Shown one piece after another: positions 1-9,144 of a DNA stretch of 43,313 nt (the first letter of the stretch is position 1; each line of letters begins with the position of its first letter). Source of the DNA: an uncultured Clostridia bacterium (lineage in GTDB: Bacteria; Bacillota; Clostridia; Christensenellales; Aristaeellaceae). The position numbers and the translations under genes were made by a program. The notes beneath the pieces are model-generated. The model saw only the letters and a program-made list of their open reading frames with translations, was not told the DNA's origin and made no database searches. The stretch spans positions 1-43,313 of the forward strand of contig CAMFCQ010000015.1 in the NCBI GenBank assembly GCA_945948915.1, read 5' to 3'.

Positions 1-81
1 TGCGATTTCACAAGACCGTGCCTGCGATTTCACAAGACCGTGCCTGCGATTTCACAAGACCGTGCCTGCGATTTCACGGTC
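1..81. repeat. 22-bp tandem direct repeat, 3.5 copies
   Basis: Three exact 22-bp units (1-22, 23-44, 45-66), each starting TGCGATTTCAC and ending GACCGTGCC, are followed by a half unit (67-77). The last GACCGTG (58-64) is mirrored by CACGGTC (75-81), giving a 7-bp inverted repeat with a 10-nt loop that ends just before the -35 of the hipA-like gene. The array may continue left of the window. There are no spacers, so it is not CRISPR. A DNA-binding array or operator for the downstream gene is inferred from position only. Confidence 0.85.
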
Positions 82-85
82 GCAC

Positions 86-114
86 TGGATAAAGCAGAAG
101 AACTATGCTATACT
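86..114 (+). promoter_or_regulatory. Promoter of the HipA-like gene
   Basis: A -35-like TGGATA (86-91, 4 of 6 to consensus) is followed by a 17-bp spacer and TATACT (109-114). An extended -10 TG lies at 106-107. An AAAGGAGGA ribosome site (134-142) precedes the ATG at 147. The inverted-repeat end of the tandem array abuts the -35, so a protein bound there could block RNA polymerase. Confidence 0.6.
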
Positions 115-146
115 ACACGTATCAATGACGTGAAAGGAGGACTTGC

Positions 147-1187
147 ATGTCACACTATGTCTTGTATAACGATGATCAGGCCGTCGCACGTTTTGACTAC
201 GCGCAGGGTATGATTAAGGCATACGAGCCTGTGCATGGCGATCTGCTGCCCATGCAGATTCGCGCTGCTTCTGCGGATGGCTTTACCAGCTGGATTCGTG
301 AGCGCGCCATTGATCTGAACACCGTGCAGCACCGCAATCTGGTGTCGGACATGCTTGGCTCCCGCGACAAGGTTCACCTTGCGCTCATGACGCATATGTT
401 CAGCATTTCAGATACATTTACATGCTTTGAAGAGGGTGAGTTCATCCCCCGCAGTCTGCTGTGCAATCCAAAGGAGCATGAAGCTGTCAGCGATTATGTT
501 CTGCTGACAAGCGATACCTCTCTGCGAAATGCTGCGCTGATTACGCCCAATGTATCCACGGACGGCAGCTTCACCAAAACATGGAAGTATGAGGATGGCG
601 AATGGTGGCTGTATAAGCTGCAATCCGCCGAGGCAACCCGCAGCGAGGTGGAAATCAGCAAGGTACTCAGGGATTGCGGCTGGGATGCGGCGGAATACCG
701 CTACATTGGCTCCTACCGAAAGCGGATCAAGAGCCGGAATTTCCTTGGGGAGCACGAGTTCTTCGAGCCTTACGATTCCTTTCGCTACGCATTTTCGGAC
801 ATCAGCGAGGATGAGGATATCGTGATGAGCAATATCTCCGTGTTGGGTGAAGCGTGCCGAACCGCATGGAAGCGTATCCTGCTGGCCGATGCACTGTTTC
901 TCAACGGCGACCGCCATATGCGCAACTTCGGCGTGATCCGCTCTACAAAGACAGGCGAGGTGCTGCGTTTGGCTCCGAATTTCGACAACAATCAGGCGTA
1001 CCGTGGCAATCCCGGCGGACGTTATTCCGCGGCCATGCTGCGGCTGTATTGGAAGGCAGCCGATGACGAGGATCGGGCCAATCTGCGTCAGCTGCTTGAT
1101 GCCTGCGAAAAAAACAAGTATCTGGCAGAAGCCTGGCATGCAGGCATAGAAATCATCCATGCTGTCCCCGACCGCAAAAGCCTGTAA
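147..1187 (+). CDS. HipA-like serine/threonine kinase (possible toxin)
   Basis: A 346-aa protein with the hallmarks of the HipA C-terminal kinase fold. A Gly-rich GSFTK segment is followed by WLYK (Lys157, probable ATP contact). The catalytic-loop motif NGDRHMRNFG has Asp255 and Asn260, and a metal-binding NFDNN has Asp280. Known HipA, HipT and CtkA relatives phosphorylate translation-related proteins such as aminoacyl-tRNA synthetases and usually sit beside a HipB-type repressor. No HipB-like gene is next to it here: upstream are 22-bp repeats and downstream is a terminator. The ATG at 147 has a strong ribosome site. It is the only plus-strand gene in this part of the element, so it is a self-contained cargo unit. 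Kinase family membership is fairly secure; a toxin role is inference. Confidence 0.8.
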   Translation: MSHYVLYNDDQAVARFDYAQGMIKAYEPVHGDLLPMQIRAASADGFTSWIRERAIDLNTVQHRNLVSDMLGSRDKVHLALMTHMFSISDTFTCFEEGEFIPRSLLCNPKEHEAVSDYVLLTSDTSLRNAALITPNVSTDGSFTKTWKYEDGEWWLYKLQSAEATRSEVEISKVLRDCGWDAAEYRYIGSYRKRIKSRNFLGEHEFFEPYDSFRYAFSDISEDEDIVMSNISVLGEACRTAWKRILLADALFLNGDRHMRNFGVIRSTKTGEVLRLAPNFDNNQAYRGNPGGRYSAAMLRLYWKAADDEDRANLRQLLDACEKNKYLAEAWHAGIEIIHAVPDRKSL

Positions 1188-1212
1188 AACTGCATATTGC
1201 CCAAACCATGAG

Positions 1213-1258
1213 CCAGGGATGATTCCAGCGAACAAAGCGCAGAATCATCCCTGGTTTT
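1213..1258 (+). terminator. Intrinsic terminator of the HipA-like gene
   Basis: A perfect 13-bp stem (1213-1225 with 1242-1254, arm CCAGGGATGATTC) and 16-nt loop are followed by TTTT on the plus strand. It lies between the convergent ends of the HipA-like gene and the minus-strand gene ending at 1269. Confidence 0.8.
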
Positions 1259-1268
1259 CAGTTTTCTC

Positions 1269-1619
1269 TCAGAAAGAAGTGTCCTGGCACATCCTCTCAA
1301 GCGCCCTGTCCTGTTCATCCAGCGCGGCGCGCTGCGTGCTGGCTGCAAGCAGAATCTCCGTCATGCCGCCCAGCAGTTTGTTCATCTCCTCGTCGCGCAG
1401 GGGAATGGCCGCGACAATCCCCGGGATGCCGACCTGCCCGGCATCCCGTTTCGCAAGCCGGTTTACCAGCTCGGAGAACTCCATACGCTCACCGAACGAG
1501 GGAAGAAAAACGTCGCTTCTGCTGATTGCATCAAACAGCCGGCTGCGTTCGGCGACATCCTTGAAGCCCACCACATAGAACGCCTCATTTCTGGAATTGG
1601 TAAAGGAACGAATCAGCAT
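1269..1619 (-). CDS. Unknown 116-aa protein, last gene of the surface-protein operon
   Basis: A 116-aa soluble, charged protein with no signal peptide or membrane segment; I do not recognise a family. The ATG at 1619 has a good GAGGAGG site about 9 nt upstream. It starts 17 nt after the stop of the anchored CnaB protein, so it is very likely co-transcribed with the sortase/adhesin operon. The N-terminal third reads like a small alpha/beta domain and the C-terminal third is predicted helical with many Glu and Arg. A cytoplasmic accessory role is possible, but nothing in the sequence states it. Confidence 0.65.
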   Translation of the reverse strand: MLIRSFTNSRNEAFYVVGFKDVAERSRLFDAISRSDVFLPSFGERMEFSELVNRLAKRDAGQVGIPGIVAAIPLRDEEMNKLLGGMTEILLAASTQRAALDEQDRALERMCQDTSF

Positions 1620-1636
1620 AACTCAAAACCTCCTCA

Positions 1637-4015
1637 TTACTTCTTCTCGTGCTTTTCTGCGCGGCGCTTGCGGATCAGCCCCGCAGTGCCGCTGATGACC
1701 ATCAGGCCAATGCCCACCCACATCACGCCGGTTACGGCCAGATTCACGCCGGTCTGAATGGTCGTGTAGTTGACGAATTTCCTCATTTCATCAGGCACGA
1801 CATAGGCTTCGTTGATCTTTACCCGGATGACCTCTCCGGAAACGCTGTAGCCCTCAAGCGTTTCGATTTCCTTGATGAAGTATTCGCCCGGCTCAAGATT
1901 ACGGATGCTGACGATGCCGTCCTCGCCGGATTCGTAGGTGCCGATGATTCTGCCGCTGGCATCCTCCACGGTGAACTTCGCGCCCGCCAGCGGCCCGCCG
2001 GAGCTATCCGTCTTCACGAACGCATAGTGATTCGGGATGTTCACGCACATGATGGGCTTGGGCTCCGTCCAGTCATCCCCGACATGAATGCGAATGTCCT
2101 CCATGCGGCAATAGCCATTGGGCGCGGCATTTTCACGGATAATCCAGTCGCCATAGTCGAATTGGCTGAAGGTGAATACGCCATCCTGATTGCTGACAGC
2201 GGTTTCCACCTTTTCCATGTTGCTGGCATTGTACAGGCTGAACGCGATACCGGGCATCGGCGTGCCCGCGGTATCGACCTTGATGCAGGTGATCTTCTTC
2301 TCCCGGTTGATCACGGTTGCAAGGGGCTTGTCGCTGTTGGTATAGCCTTCGTCGATGGTGACGTGAATCACATCCTTGCTCATCAGATACCCGTCGGGCG
2401 CTGTGAGCTCGCGGATCGTGTACTTGCCAACCGCAGCACCCGCGAAACACACCATGCCCTCCGCATCCGACACGGCGGTCATGACCAGCTCGTCTTTCTC
2501 ATCAAACAGGCCGAACTGAGCACCAGCCAGGGCGACACTGTTCTGATCGACCTTCTGAACCAGCAGCTCTGTCGGGCAGTTGGTCAGCGTGGCGATGGGT
2601 GCGTCCGGGTTTTTGAAGGTGCCGTCCACCGTGATCGTGGTTTTTGTAGAGTCCTTCACATAGCCGGGCAGCGGCTTGATCTCCTCGATGGTGTAGGAGC
2701 CGTAGGGAATCTTCTCAAAGGTCGCCAGACCTTCGCTGTCCGTAACAGCGTTCGAATGGAGTGTGCCGTCCTCGCGGAAAAGCCCGTATTCAACGCCTTC
2801 CAGCGGCCTGTGCTGCGGATCGACCTTTTGGATGGAGAACCGGGTAACATCATCCGCAAGCACAGTCTGACCGACTACCTCGCCCTGTTCATTGACGGTG
2901 AAGGTCATCTCGGCCTCATCCAGTGCATAGCCCTCCGGGGCCAGCACCTCCCGGTAGGTGTAGGTGCCGGGGACTGCGGGAAATGCGGGCAGATAACCGT
3001 CCTCGCCGGTATAGTCTCGGCAGACGATTTCACCTTCGCCGTTCCTGACCTCGATCAGCGCGTCGGGCAGGGCTGCAGAGCCGGTAATGTCGGTCTTGGC
3101 AATCTGCACATCAGCATGGACGATCTCATTGTGGATGGGCAACCCCACCCGGAAAACAACCTCATGCTGCTCGTCGGCAAACTCGTCCGTGATGGTGACG
3201 CGGTATCGGGCATCGCTGAGCACCCAGCCCTCCGGGGCAGCCAGCTCCTGCACATAGTATTCGCCGTGGGGATAGTCGCCGGAAAAGGTCAGAGCGCCGT
3301 CCGCATCGGTGATACCGGTTTCGATCAGCGTATCGGCGGGCAGCGTGCCGCCAGCATACTCGATGGGATCGCTGCAATACAGGCCGAAGACAAAGCCCTC
3401 GCCGGGCACGTTCATCAGCCTGGAATGAACCATGCCGTCTTCGTCATGCTGCGTGGTCACGATTTCCTTCTCCTTCGTCAGCGTGATTCGTGCAGACATG
3501 AACTCATTGACGGCAGAAAGGCGGGCCGTCACCACCGGCGTGGTGTGATCTGATGCTGTCAGCGTAATCTCATGGCGCGTTTCATCCAGCACATACCCGG
3601 CAGGGGCAGAAACCTCGGTCACGATGTATTGCCCAAGGGGCAGCGGGTCTGTGACAACGCTGCTGTCCGCCGTCGTGGTCAGCGTTGCAGCCAGCTCGCC
3701 CTCCCGGAACCAGACCGTCTGATCCTTGCCCACGATGTCCTCGGCAGCGCGCACTTCATATACCGCGCCGGGCAGCCAGTCATCCTGATACAGCGGCGTG
3801 TGTACCGTATAGCCCAGCGTATCCCGGTTCTCGCTGAAGCCCTTCAGCACAAAGCCCCACTTGTTGATCTCAATCGTGCCCTTGATGGGCGTGTTGGAAA
3901 CCGGAATCTCCTGTACAGCCATTTCCCCGGCTTCTGCAAACGCCAGGATGGGGATTGCGAGGATAAGAAGCAGAAGCACCAGCAAGGGAAGGCAGCGCGT
4001 TCGTCTCAACTTCAT
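1637..4015 (-). CDS. SpaA/CnaB-repeat surface protein with sortase sorting signal
   Basis: A 792-aa secreted protein. It has an N-terminal signal peptide (about residues 1-28, ending AFA), then about seven CnaB/SpaA-type beta domains, each beginning with a conserved Lys strand (for example IQKVD, VQKVD, FVKTD) and ending with an E-x-x-x-P-x-GY strand typical of self-formed Lys-Asn/Asp isopeptide bonds. The C-terminus is a sorting signal: IQTG (753-756), a hydrophobic span and a KRRAEKHEKK tail. IQTG departs from LPXTG and may suit the linked class B sortase. Domains 1-3 are clearly paralogous to those of the upstream 676-aa protein. It is the only protein of the three with a wall anchor, so it is probably the base of the assembly. 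The ATG at 4015 has a GAGG site. Confidence 0.88.
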   Translation of the reverse strand: MKLRRTRCLPLLVLLLLILAIPILAFAEAGEMAVQEIPVSNTPIKGTIEINKWGFVLKGFSENRDTLGYTVHTPLYQDDWLPGAVYEVRAAEDIVGKDQTVWFREGELAATLTTTADSSVVTDPLPLGQYIVTEVSAPAGYVLDETRHEITLTASDHTTPVVTARLSAVNEFMSARITLTKEKEIVTTQHDEDGMVHSRLMNVPGEGFVFGLYCSDPIEYAGGTLPADTLIETGITDADGALTFSGDYPHGEYYVQELAAPEGWVLSDARYRVTITDEFADEQHEVVFRVGLPIHNEIVHADVQIAKTDITGSAALPDALIEVRNGEGEIVCRDYTGEDGYLPAFPAVPGTYTYREVLAPEGYALDEAEMTFTVNEQGEVVGQTVLADDVTRFSIQKVDPQHRPLEGVEYGLFREDGTLHSNAVTDSEGLATFEKIPYGSYTIEEIKPLPGYVKDSTKTTITVDGTFKNPDAPIATLTNCPTELLVQKVDQNSVALAGAQFGLFDEKDELVMTAVSDAEGMVCFAGAAVGKYTIRELTAPDGYLMSKDVIHVTIDEGYTNSDKPLATVINREKKITCIKVDTAGTPMPGIAFSLYNASNMEKVETAVSNQDGVFTFSQFDYGDWIIRENAAPNGYCRMEDIRIHVGDDWTEPKPIMCVNIPNHYAFVKTDSSGGPLAGAKFTVEDASGRIIGTYESGEDGIVSIRNLEPGEYFIKEIETLEGYSVSGEVIRVKINEAYVVPDEMRKFVNYTTIQTGVNLAVTGVMWVGIGLMVISGTAGLIRKRRAEKHEKK

Positions 4016-4051
4016 CTGTTAACCTCTTTTCTGAATAGGATAGGTAAGGAA

Positions 4052-4077
4052 AAGGCAGCGGTTTGGCCCGCTGCCTT
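4052..4077 (-). terminator. Hairpin between the two CnaB-protein genes
   Basis: A perfect 10-bp stem (4052-4061 with 4068-4077) and 6-nt loop are followed on the minus strand by TTTTCC. It sits in the 69-nt gap after the 676-aa gene. It is probably a partial terminator or processing site that lowers expression of the anchored protein relative to the upstream genes. Confidence 0.6.
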
Positions 4078-4084
4078 CTGCAGT

Positions 4085-6115
4085 TTACTCTTCGAGAGAT
4101 ACCGGCTGCGGTTCGGGCTCCTCAGGAATCCGAACCGTGGTGGAATACCCGTCATCCAGATAATCATCCGGCACGACGGTTTCGACGATCTCATACTCAC
4201 CCCAGGTCAGCAGCGGCGTCTGCGCCATGCCGTTTTCGTCCGTCGTGATCACAGCGACCACCTCACCGTCGCCCTCGCCGTTATGGGAGGGCAGGCCAGA
4301 GATGCGCGTCACGGTGAACTCCGCGCCGGGCAGGCCGTTCCCGGTCTCGCTGTCCGTCTTGACAATGCGGATGACGCCCTGAATCGGCATGTTGGTCACG
4401 GTGCGGGTCACCAGCTCATCCATGCCCACGGTGATTTTCTCGCTCCAGAGCGCATCCTCATAGCCGGTGGGGTTGGCGTGCTCACGCACGATGTAGTCGG
4501 CAGGGAACAGGTCGGGCGATTCCGCGATGCCCTGCTCATTCGTTGTCATCTGCGCAACGCGATCCATGGCATTCCCGTCCTCGTCCACCGAGTAAATGTC
4601 GAACTGAACACCGGCAATCGCGTGCTGATCCAGCGCATCCTGCTTCGTGATCCTGATTCGGCCCGGCGCGTCCTCGTTGACCACCGTCGCCAGCACTGTG
4701 GTGGGATTGAGATAGGTGCCGTCAATCGTCACCGTCCACTCCTCCGTAGACGGATGATAGCCGTAGGGCGTGCTGATCTCGCGGATGGTGTACTCTCCAT
4801 ATGCAATCTGCTGGAACAGCACAGAGCCATCCGCAGCGGAGGTGGCCTCCTGCACCTTGGTTCCTTCACTGTCAAACAGACCGAACACCGCGCCCGCCAG
4901 CGCTTCACCGTTCTGCTTGGCCTTTTTCAGCATCACCTTGTTCAGCTCGTCCCGGATCACGGTATCGCCGGTCACCTTGCCGTCGGCAGTCACCGTGAAG
5001 GTCTTGATCGCGGTATTCAGCGCATAGCCGCTGGGCGCGTAGGTTTCCTTGAAGGTGTAGGTGCCGGGCACAACGGGGATATTGGGAATTTCGCCGTTCT
5101 CATTGGTGTATTCGCGGTAGATGGTGTTGCCGTCCGAATCGTACACCTCGATGAGCGCGCCCGGCAGCTTCTTGGCACCGGTAATGTCCGTCTTGGTGAT
5201 CGTCACGGGCGTGTAGATCAGGCGATTCAGAATCGGGTTTTCCAGATAGACGGTGATGACGTTCTCGCTGACGGCCTTGTTTGCGGAGGTCAGCGTCACA
5301 GGGTACTTCTCCGCGCTGAGCAGCCAGCCGTCCGGCACGGACAGCTCTCTGATGTAGTAATTGCCGTGCGGATACAGGCCGGAGAAGGTCAGATTGCCTT
5401 GCGCATCCGTCGTGCCGGTGGCTACGAGGGTGTTCGCAGGCAGCTTCTGGCTGTCGCCATAGGTGATGATCTCGCCGGTGTACAGGCCAAAGACAAAGCC
5501 CTCGCCGGGATAGACCTCAACCGTCTGGTGGATCATGCCCTCCTGCGTCTGCGTGAGCAGCAGATCCTCTTTCTGCTTGCGCAGGGTCACGCGCACCGGC
5601 AGATAGGTGTTGCTGGCAGATACCTTGACCTCGACAATCGCGGTCTGCTTATCCACGGCAGCCAGCGTAAAGGGATGAGGCGTACTATCCAACACATAGC
5701 CGTCCGGCGCGGAGATTTCCGTGAGGGTATACTTGCCCAGCGGTAGCACCTTGGATTTGACTGAGCCGGTCTTGCTGGTGGTCAGCGTCTCGATCAGCTC
5801 ATCCTTCTGGTAGAACACGGAGCCCTCCTTGCCCACAATATCTTCCGCAGCGCGCAGCTCAAAGACCGCGCCGGCCAGATAGCCATTTTGGAAAACCGGG
5901 CGCATGACGGTATTGCCGTAGGTATCCTGTTCATCCTCGAAGCGAACGAGCTGCAGGCCGGTCTTTTCCAGCAGCACATCGCCTCGCACCGGCGTGTTGG
6001 TCACATTCAGCGTGATGGTCGCCGTTTCGGCAGCCAGAGCGGATGCCGCCATAACGGACAGCAGCAGAAGCATGGTCATGCCCAGACGGAGCAGTCTCTT
6101 CATGAATCTCATCAT
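4085..6115 (-). CDS. SpaA/CnaB-repeat secreted protein lacking a wall anchor
   Basis: A 676-aa protein with a signal peptide (to about residue 28, ending ALA) and six CnaB-like domains with the usual Lys-start and E-x-x-x-P-x-GY-end strands. The first three domains parallel those of the 792-aa neighbour, including the shared phrases AAEDIVGK and GEGFVFGLY. The last domain matches the last domain of the thioester protein (LPGAEFTVTRISG versus LAGAVFSVTRLSG). The chain ends in an acidic, Pro-rich tail with no sorting motif, hydrophobic span or basic tail. The mosaic of domains suggests it is a linker or shaft subunit between the tip and the anchored protein. Two adjacent ATGs (6115, 6112) follow a GAGGAGG site; the gene starts 18 nt after the thioester gene. 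Confidence 0.88.
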   Translation of the reverse strand: MMRFMKRLLRLGMTMLLLLSVMAASALAAETATITLNVTNTPVRGDVLLEKTGLQLVRFEDEQDTYGNTVMRPVFQNGYLAGAVFELRAAEDIVGKEGSVFYQKDELIETLTTSKTGSVKSKVLPLGKYTLTEISAPDGYVLDSTPHPFTLAAVDKQTAIVEVKVSASNTYLPVRVTLRKQKEDLLLTQTQEGMIHQTVEVYPGEGFVFGLYTGEIITYGDSQKLPANTLVATGTTDAQGNLTFSGLYPHGNYYIRELSVPDGWLLSAEKYPVTLTSANKAVSENVITVYLENPILNRLIYTPVTITKTDITGAKKLPGALIEVYDSDGNTIYREYTNENGEIPNIPVVPGTYTFKETYAPSGYALNTAIKTFTVTADGKVTGDTVIRDELNKVMLKKAKQNGEALAGAVFGLFDSEGTKVQEATSAADGSVLFQQIAYGEYTIREISTPYGYHPSTEEWTVTIDGTYLNPTTVLATVVNEDAPGRIRITKQDALDQHAIAGVQFDIYSVDEDGNAMDRVAQMTTNEQGIAESPDLFPADYIVREHANPTGYEDALWSEKITVGMDELVTRTVTNMPIQGVIRIVKTDSETGNGLPGAEFTVTRISGLPSHNGEGDGEVVAVITTDENGMAQTPLLTWGEYEIVETVVPDDYLDDGYSTTVRIPEEPEPQPVSLEE

Positions 6116-6133
6116 TATTGTGTTTCCTCCTCA

Positions 6134-9124
6134 TCATTGGATGGTTACGGTGGTTGTGTACCCGGCATCCAGATAGCCATTCGGCACGCCGGTTTCGGTG
6201 ACGCTGTACTGCCCCCAGGGGAGCAGCCCTGTCTCAGCGATGCCCTGGGCATTGGTCGTGATGGTCGCTACAACCCTGCCGATGTCGGCGGCATTGTCGG
6301 AAGCCGGGCCGGAAAGGCGCGTAACAGAAAAGACAGCCCCAGCCAGCGGTTTGCCGGTCAGGCTGTCCGTCTTGACCACCCGGATGCGGCCCGTGATGCG
6401 TTCATTGGCGAAAGCGACATTGGTGGTCGTACCCGCAGCGACGGTCACGCCGGACGAGGACGATGCAGACAGCGCATAGCCCTCAGGCGCGCTCTTTTCC
6501 CGAACGGTGTAGGTGCCGGGCGTCAGGTCGGCAAAGAGCACCACGCCGTCCGATCCGGTCGTCTTTGTCGCCAGCACAGAACCGCTGCTGCTCAGCAGCT
6601 CAAAGACCGCGCCCTTCAGGAGAATGCCATCCGAAGATTTCTTGGTGACCTTGATTTCGCCCGTGCTCAGCTCAAAGGTGACGCTGGCCGTTTGCAGCGC
6701 ATACGGGGAGCCATAGAGCGGAACCATGATCTTCTGGATGGCCACGCTGGGGATGCCGACGAGGAAATTGGCTTCCTCATCGTCCGAGGAGATGGATTCC
6801 ATGGAGACAGCAAACCGGCTGCTCGATGATGTCACCCGGATGGTATCCCCGCTTTTGACGTAGTAGTAGCTGCCGTCCGAGCCGCCGCTGTTGCCGGTCA
6901 GCGTACCCACCGACCTCGGAATGCGGATCAGGTCGGCATCCGTGGTCAGCGTGACGGTGCCGATGTAGCTGGAGCCGGACACGCTCAGGCTCTGATTGGA
7001 GGCTGTGATCTTGCCCGTGATGGATGCGCGGGCAATGCCGTTTTCCGCAAGCCATCTGGCGTAAGTCAGGTAGACAGCCGGCGCTCCGCCTGAAAAGGCG
7101 TAGAAGTTGTCCATGTCCCAGTAGCTGCGGACATACTGCGAGCCTTCGAGTTGCTTGATCACCTCGCGCATGGCAAACTGTCCGGCCACACGGCTCCAAA
7201 CCTCATTGTTGGAATCGCTGCGATTGAGCGCCATGAAGGGGTAGGTGTGGCGCAGCACCCAGGCCAGCGCGTGCATGGTCTTCGCAGAAAAGCGCACGCC
7301 CGAAACACCGCCGCCGCCGGAGTTGTTGACGAAGTAGTCCATGTCCACCAGTACATACGGGCCTTTTGCGGTCTGGCTTGAACCCGATCCCTCGCCGGGG
7401 CCGGAAAGCGTATGCTCCAGACAGTACACCGTGAAGCCCTCCAGATAGTGCGGCGTGGCATAGATCGTGCCATGAGAGGCAGATTTGGCGATCTGGGGGT
7501 AAGCGCTGTCCCTGCCCGAGCTGCCATACAGGGAGGACTGCCAGGCATAGAAGCCGCCGATGCTGCCGTTGATGTTTTTCAAGGAGAAGCCGTTCATGGG
7601 TGTGGAATACAGGCTGATGTCCATTGCCTGCAGTGCCTCAAGAAACTCCTGCGAATAGGCAAAATCCGTCACTGTACAGGCATCGCTATCCGCGGGGCCG
7701 GTTTCTGCAGCCATGACCCAGCAGGTTGCGTAGTCCGTCCACTTCATGGTGCCATCTGCAAAATCGTCGCCATACAGGAAGCGCACCTCGTACCAGCCAT
7801 TGCCCAGCTCATCGGTGGTGACGGACAGCACCTGCACGGTCGCATCGCTCACAAACTGCCCGAGGTACCCGTCACAGTAATCATCCTCGATGGCGTATTC
7901 GTTGACGTACTCCAGGACGCGCGTATCGGTCGTAACGCTGACATAATCGCCGGGCACGGCAAGCACCGGCGCATCGGGGTTTTCTTCGGGTGGCAGGATT
8001 TCTGTCATATCCGAATCCAGCGGCAGTTTTGCTGCGTCAACAAGTTCACTCTCTTCAGGCAGAAGCTCGGAAGCGTCATCCGGTGTTTCCGTATCCGGTT
8101 GCTGTTCGTCGGGCACAGCGTCCTCAGGCACTTCTGAAGGAGTACCCTCCGTATTCTCTTCAGGTGTTGGGATCTCTGTCATATCCGAATCCGGAAACAG
8201 CACCTCGGCATCACCGGACACTTCCTGTTCAGGCAGAAGTTCGATAGCGTCATCCGGCGTTTCCGTATCAGGCTGCTGTTCACTCGACACAGTATCCTCC
8301 TGTGTTTCCGGAGAATCAACCTCTGCACTCGTTGTCGGCTGTTCACCGCTGACGATGAACAAAGGCATCAGGCCGATGTCCGTCATGCCCTCGCCTACGG
8401 GGAAGAAACTGATCTGCGGAATATCTTCATCCAGCAGATAGCTTCTGTCCAGATCATCCGCGCAGGCATAGCCGCAGATGACTTCGCCCGTTTCATTCAG
8501 GAACCACACCTTCACCGATGCGGGGGCGACAAACTCAGTCGCCAGAACGAGAAAGGCATCCTCCGTCGTGGTGTAGACCAGCGATTCTTCTGTCAGCGCA
8601 GCGTCGCTGTACACGTTGGCCTTGTGGACAGAAGCAACGTAGACATGATCGTGTTCGTCAAGCGCCGCCTGAATCGGGAGCCTGTTGTCAGGTATGGTCT
8701 CCTCGTCGGGAGCCTGTTCCTCTTCACCAGCCTCAACAGGCCCCTCCTCAGCGACCGGCTCATCAGGAAGCACTACCTGTTCTTCAGCACTCTGCGGATC
8801 ATCAGCAGGCATTTCATCAATGTTGTTTTCTGCGGATTCTCCCTGCTCGGAAGCAGGATCATCCACAGCGGGATCGCTGTCGCCATGGGATTCATCGGGT
8901 GCTTCCGATTCCTCCAGGGCGGGTGCATCATCTTTTTGCTCGGCCTCCTGTTCATCGGAAGGAAGCGCCGGCTCAGGTACTGCCTCGCCATCCGTGGCGA
9001 TGATCGGGGGCAGATCGGTGGGCGTTGTGGCTTCCGCCCATGCGCTCACAGGCATACAGCCGAGTGCCATGTTCATCGCCAGCACAAGCGCTGCAAGCCG
9101 TTTGATTTTTCGTCTCAACTGCAT
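6134..9124 (-). CDS. Thioester-domain (TQXA-type) adhesin with CnaB domains
   Basis: A 996-aa secreted protein. A signal peptide (about 1-31) is followed by an acidic Pro/Glu/Asp-rich stalk to about residue 390. The stalk contains an SH3-like segment (about 155-240) and a duplicated block of about 45 residues sharing EQQPDTETPDDA and DSDMTEI. A second SH3-like segment comes before a thioester domain: VYCLE (Cys568) and GQFAMREV (Gln649) are the likely Cys-Gln thioester pair. The C-terminus has two CnaB domains. Known TED proteins are tip adhesins that bond covalently to host ligands. There is no sorting signal, so it needs attachment through its partners. RBS AAGGAGA precedes the ATG at 9124. 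It lies 20 nt downstream of the sortase gene in the same operon. Confidence 0.85.
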   Translation of the reverse strand: MQLRRKIKRLAALVLAMNMALGCMPVSAWAEATTPTDLPPIIATDGEAVPEPALPSDEQEAEQKDDAPALEESEAPDESHGDSDPAVDDPASEQGESAENNIDEMPADDPQSAEEQVVLPDEPVAEEGPVEAGEEEQAPDEETIPDNRLPIQAALDEHDHVYVASVHKANVYSDAALTEESLVYTTTEDAFLVLATEFVAPASVKVWFLNETGEVICGYACADDLDRSYLLDEDIPQISFFPVGEGMTDIGLMPLFIVSGEQPTTSAEVDSPETQEDTVSSEQQPDTETPDDAIELLPEQEVSGDAEVLFPDSDMTEIPTPEENTEGTPSEVPEDAVPDEQQPDTETPDDASELLPEESELVDAAKLPLDSDMTEILPPEENPDAPVLAVPGDYVSVTTDTRVLEYVNEYAIEDDYCDGYLGQFVSDATVQVLSVTTDELGNGWYEVRFLYGDDFADGTMKWTDYATCWVMAAETGPADSDACTVTDFAYSQEFLEALQAMDISLYSTPMNGFSLKNINGSIGGFYAWQSSLYGSSGRDSAYPQIAKSASHGTIYATPHYLEGFTVYCLEHTLSGPGEGSGSSQTAKGPYVLVDMDYFVNNSGGGGVSGVRFSAKTMHALAWVLRHTYPFMALNRSDSNNEVWSRVAGQFAMREVIKQLEGSQYVRSYWDMDNFYAFSGGAPAVYLTYARWLAENGIARASITGKITASNQSLSVSGSSYIGTVTLTTDADLIRIPRSVGTLTGNSGGSDGSYYYVKSGDTIRVTSSSSRFAVSMESISSDDEEANFLVGIPSVAIQKIMVPLYGSPYALQTASVTFELSTGEIKVTKKSSDGILLKGAVFELLSSSGSVLATKTTGSDGVVLFADLTPGTYTVREKSAPEGYALSASSSSGVTVAAGTTTNVAFANERITGRIRVVKTDSLTGKPLAGAVFSVTRLSGPASDNAADIGRVVATITTNAQGIAETGLLPWGQYSVTETGVPNGYLDAGYTTTVTIQ

Positions 9125-9144
9125 GTATTTCTCCTTTTCAATTT

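Noticed and set aside
1-77. CRISPR array or type III toxin-antitoxin RNA repeats
   Set aside because: The repeats are contiguous without spacers, so not CRISPR. The following gene is a HipA-like kinase, not a ToxN endoribonuclease, and no terminator lies between array and gene.
1649-5746. Two very long plus-strand open frames (1649-3553 and 3572-5746)
   Set aside because: They are antisense shadows of the CnaB genes: no ribosome sites or starts, His/Arg/Gly-biased low-quality protein, while the minus strand has signal peptides and clear domains.
6100-6140. Split of one giant gene into the 996- and 676-aa proteins by a mutation
   Set aside because: Each has its own signal peptide and ribosome site, so they are separate secreted proteins.
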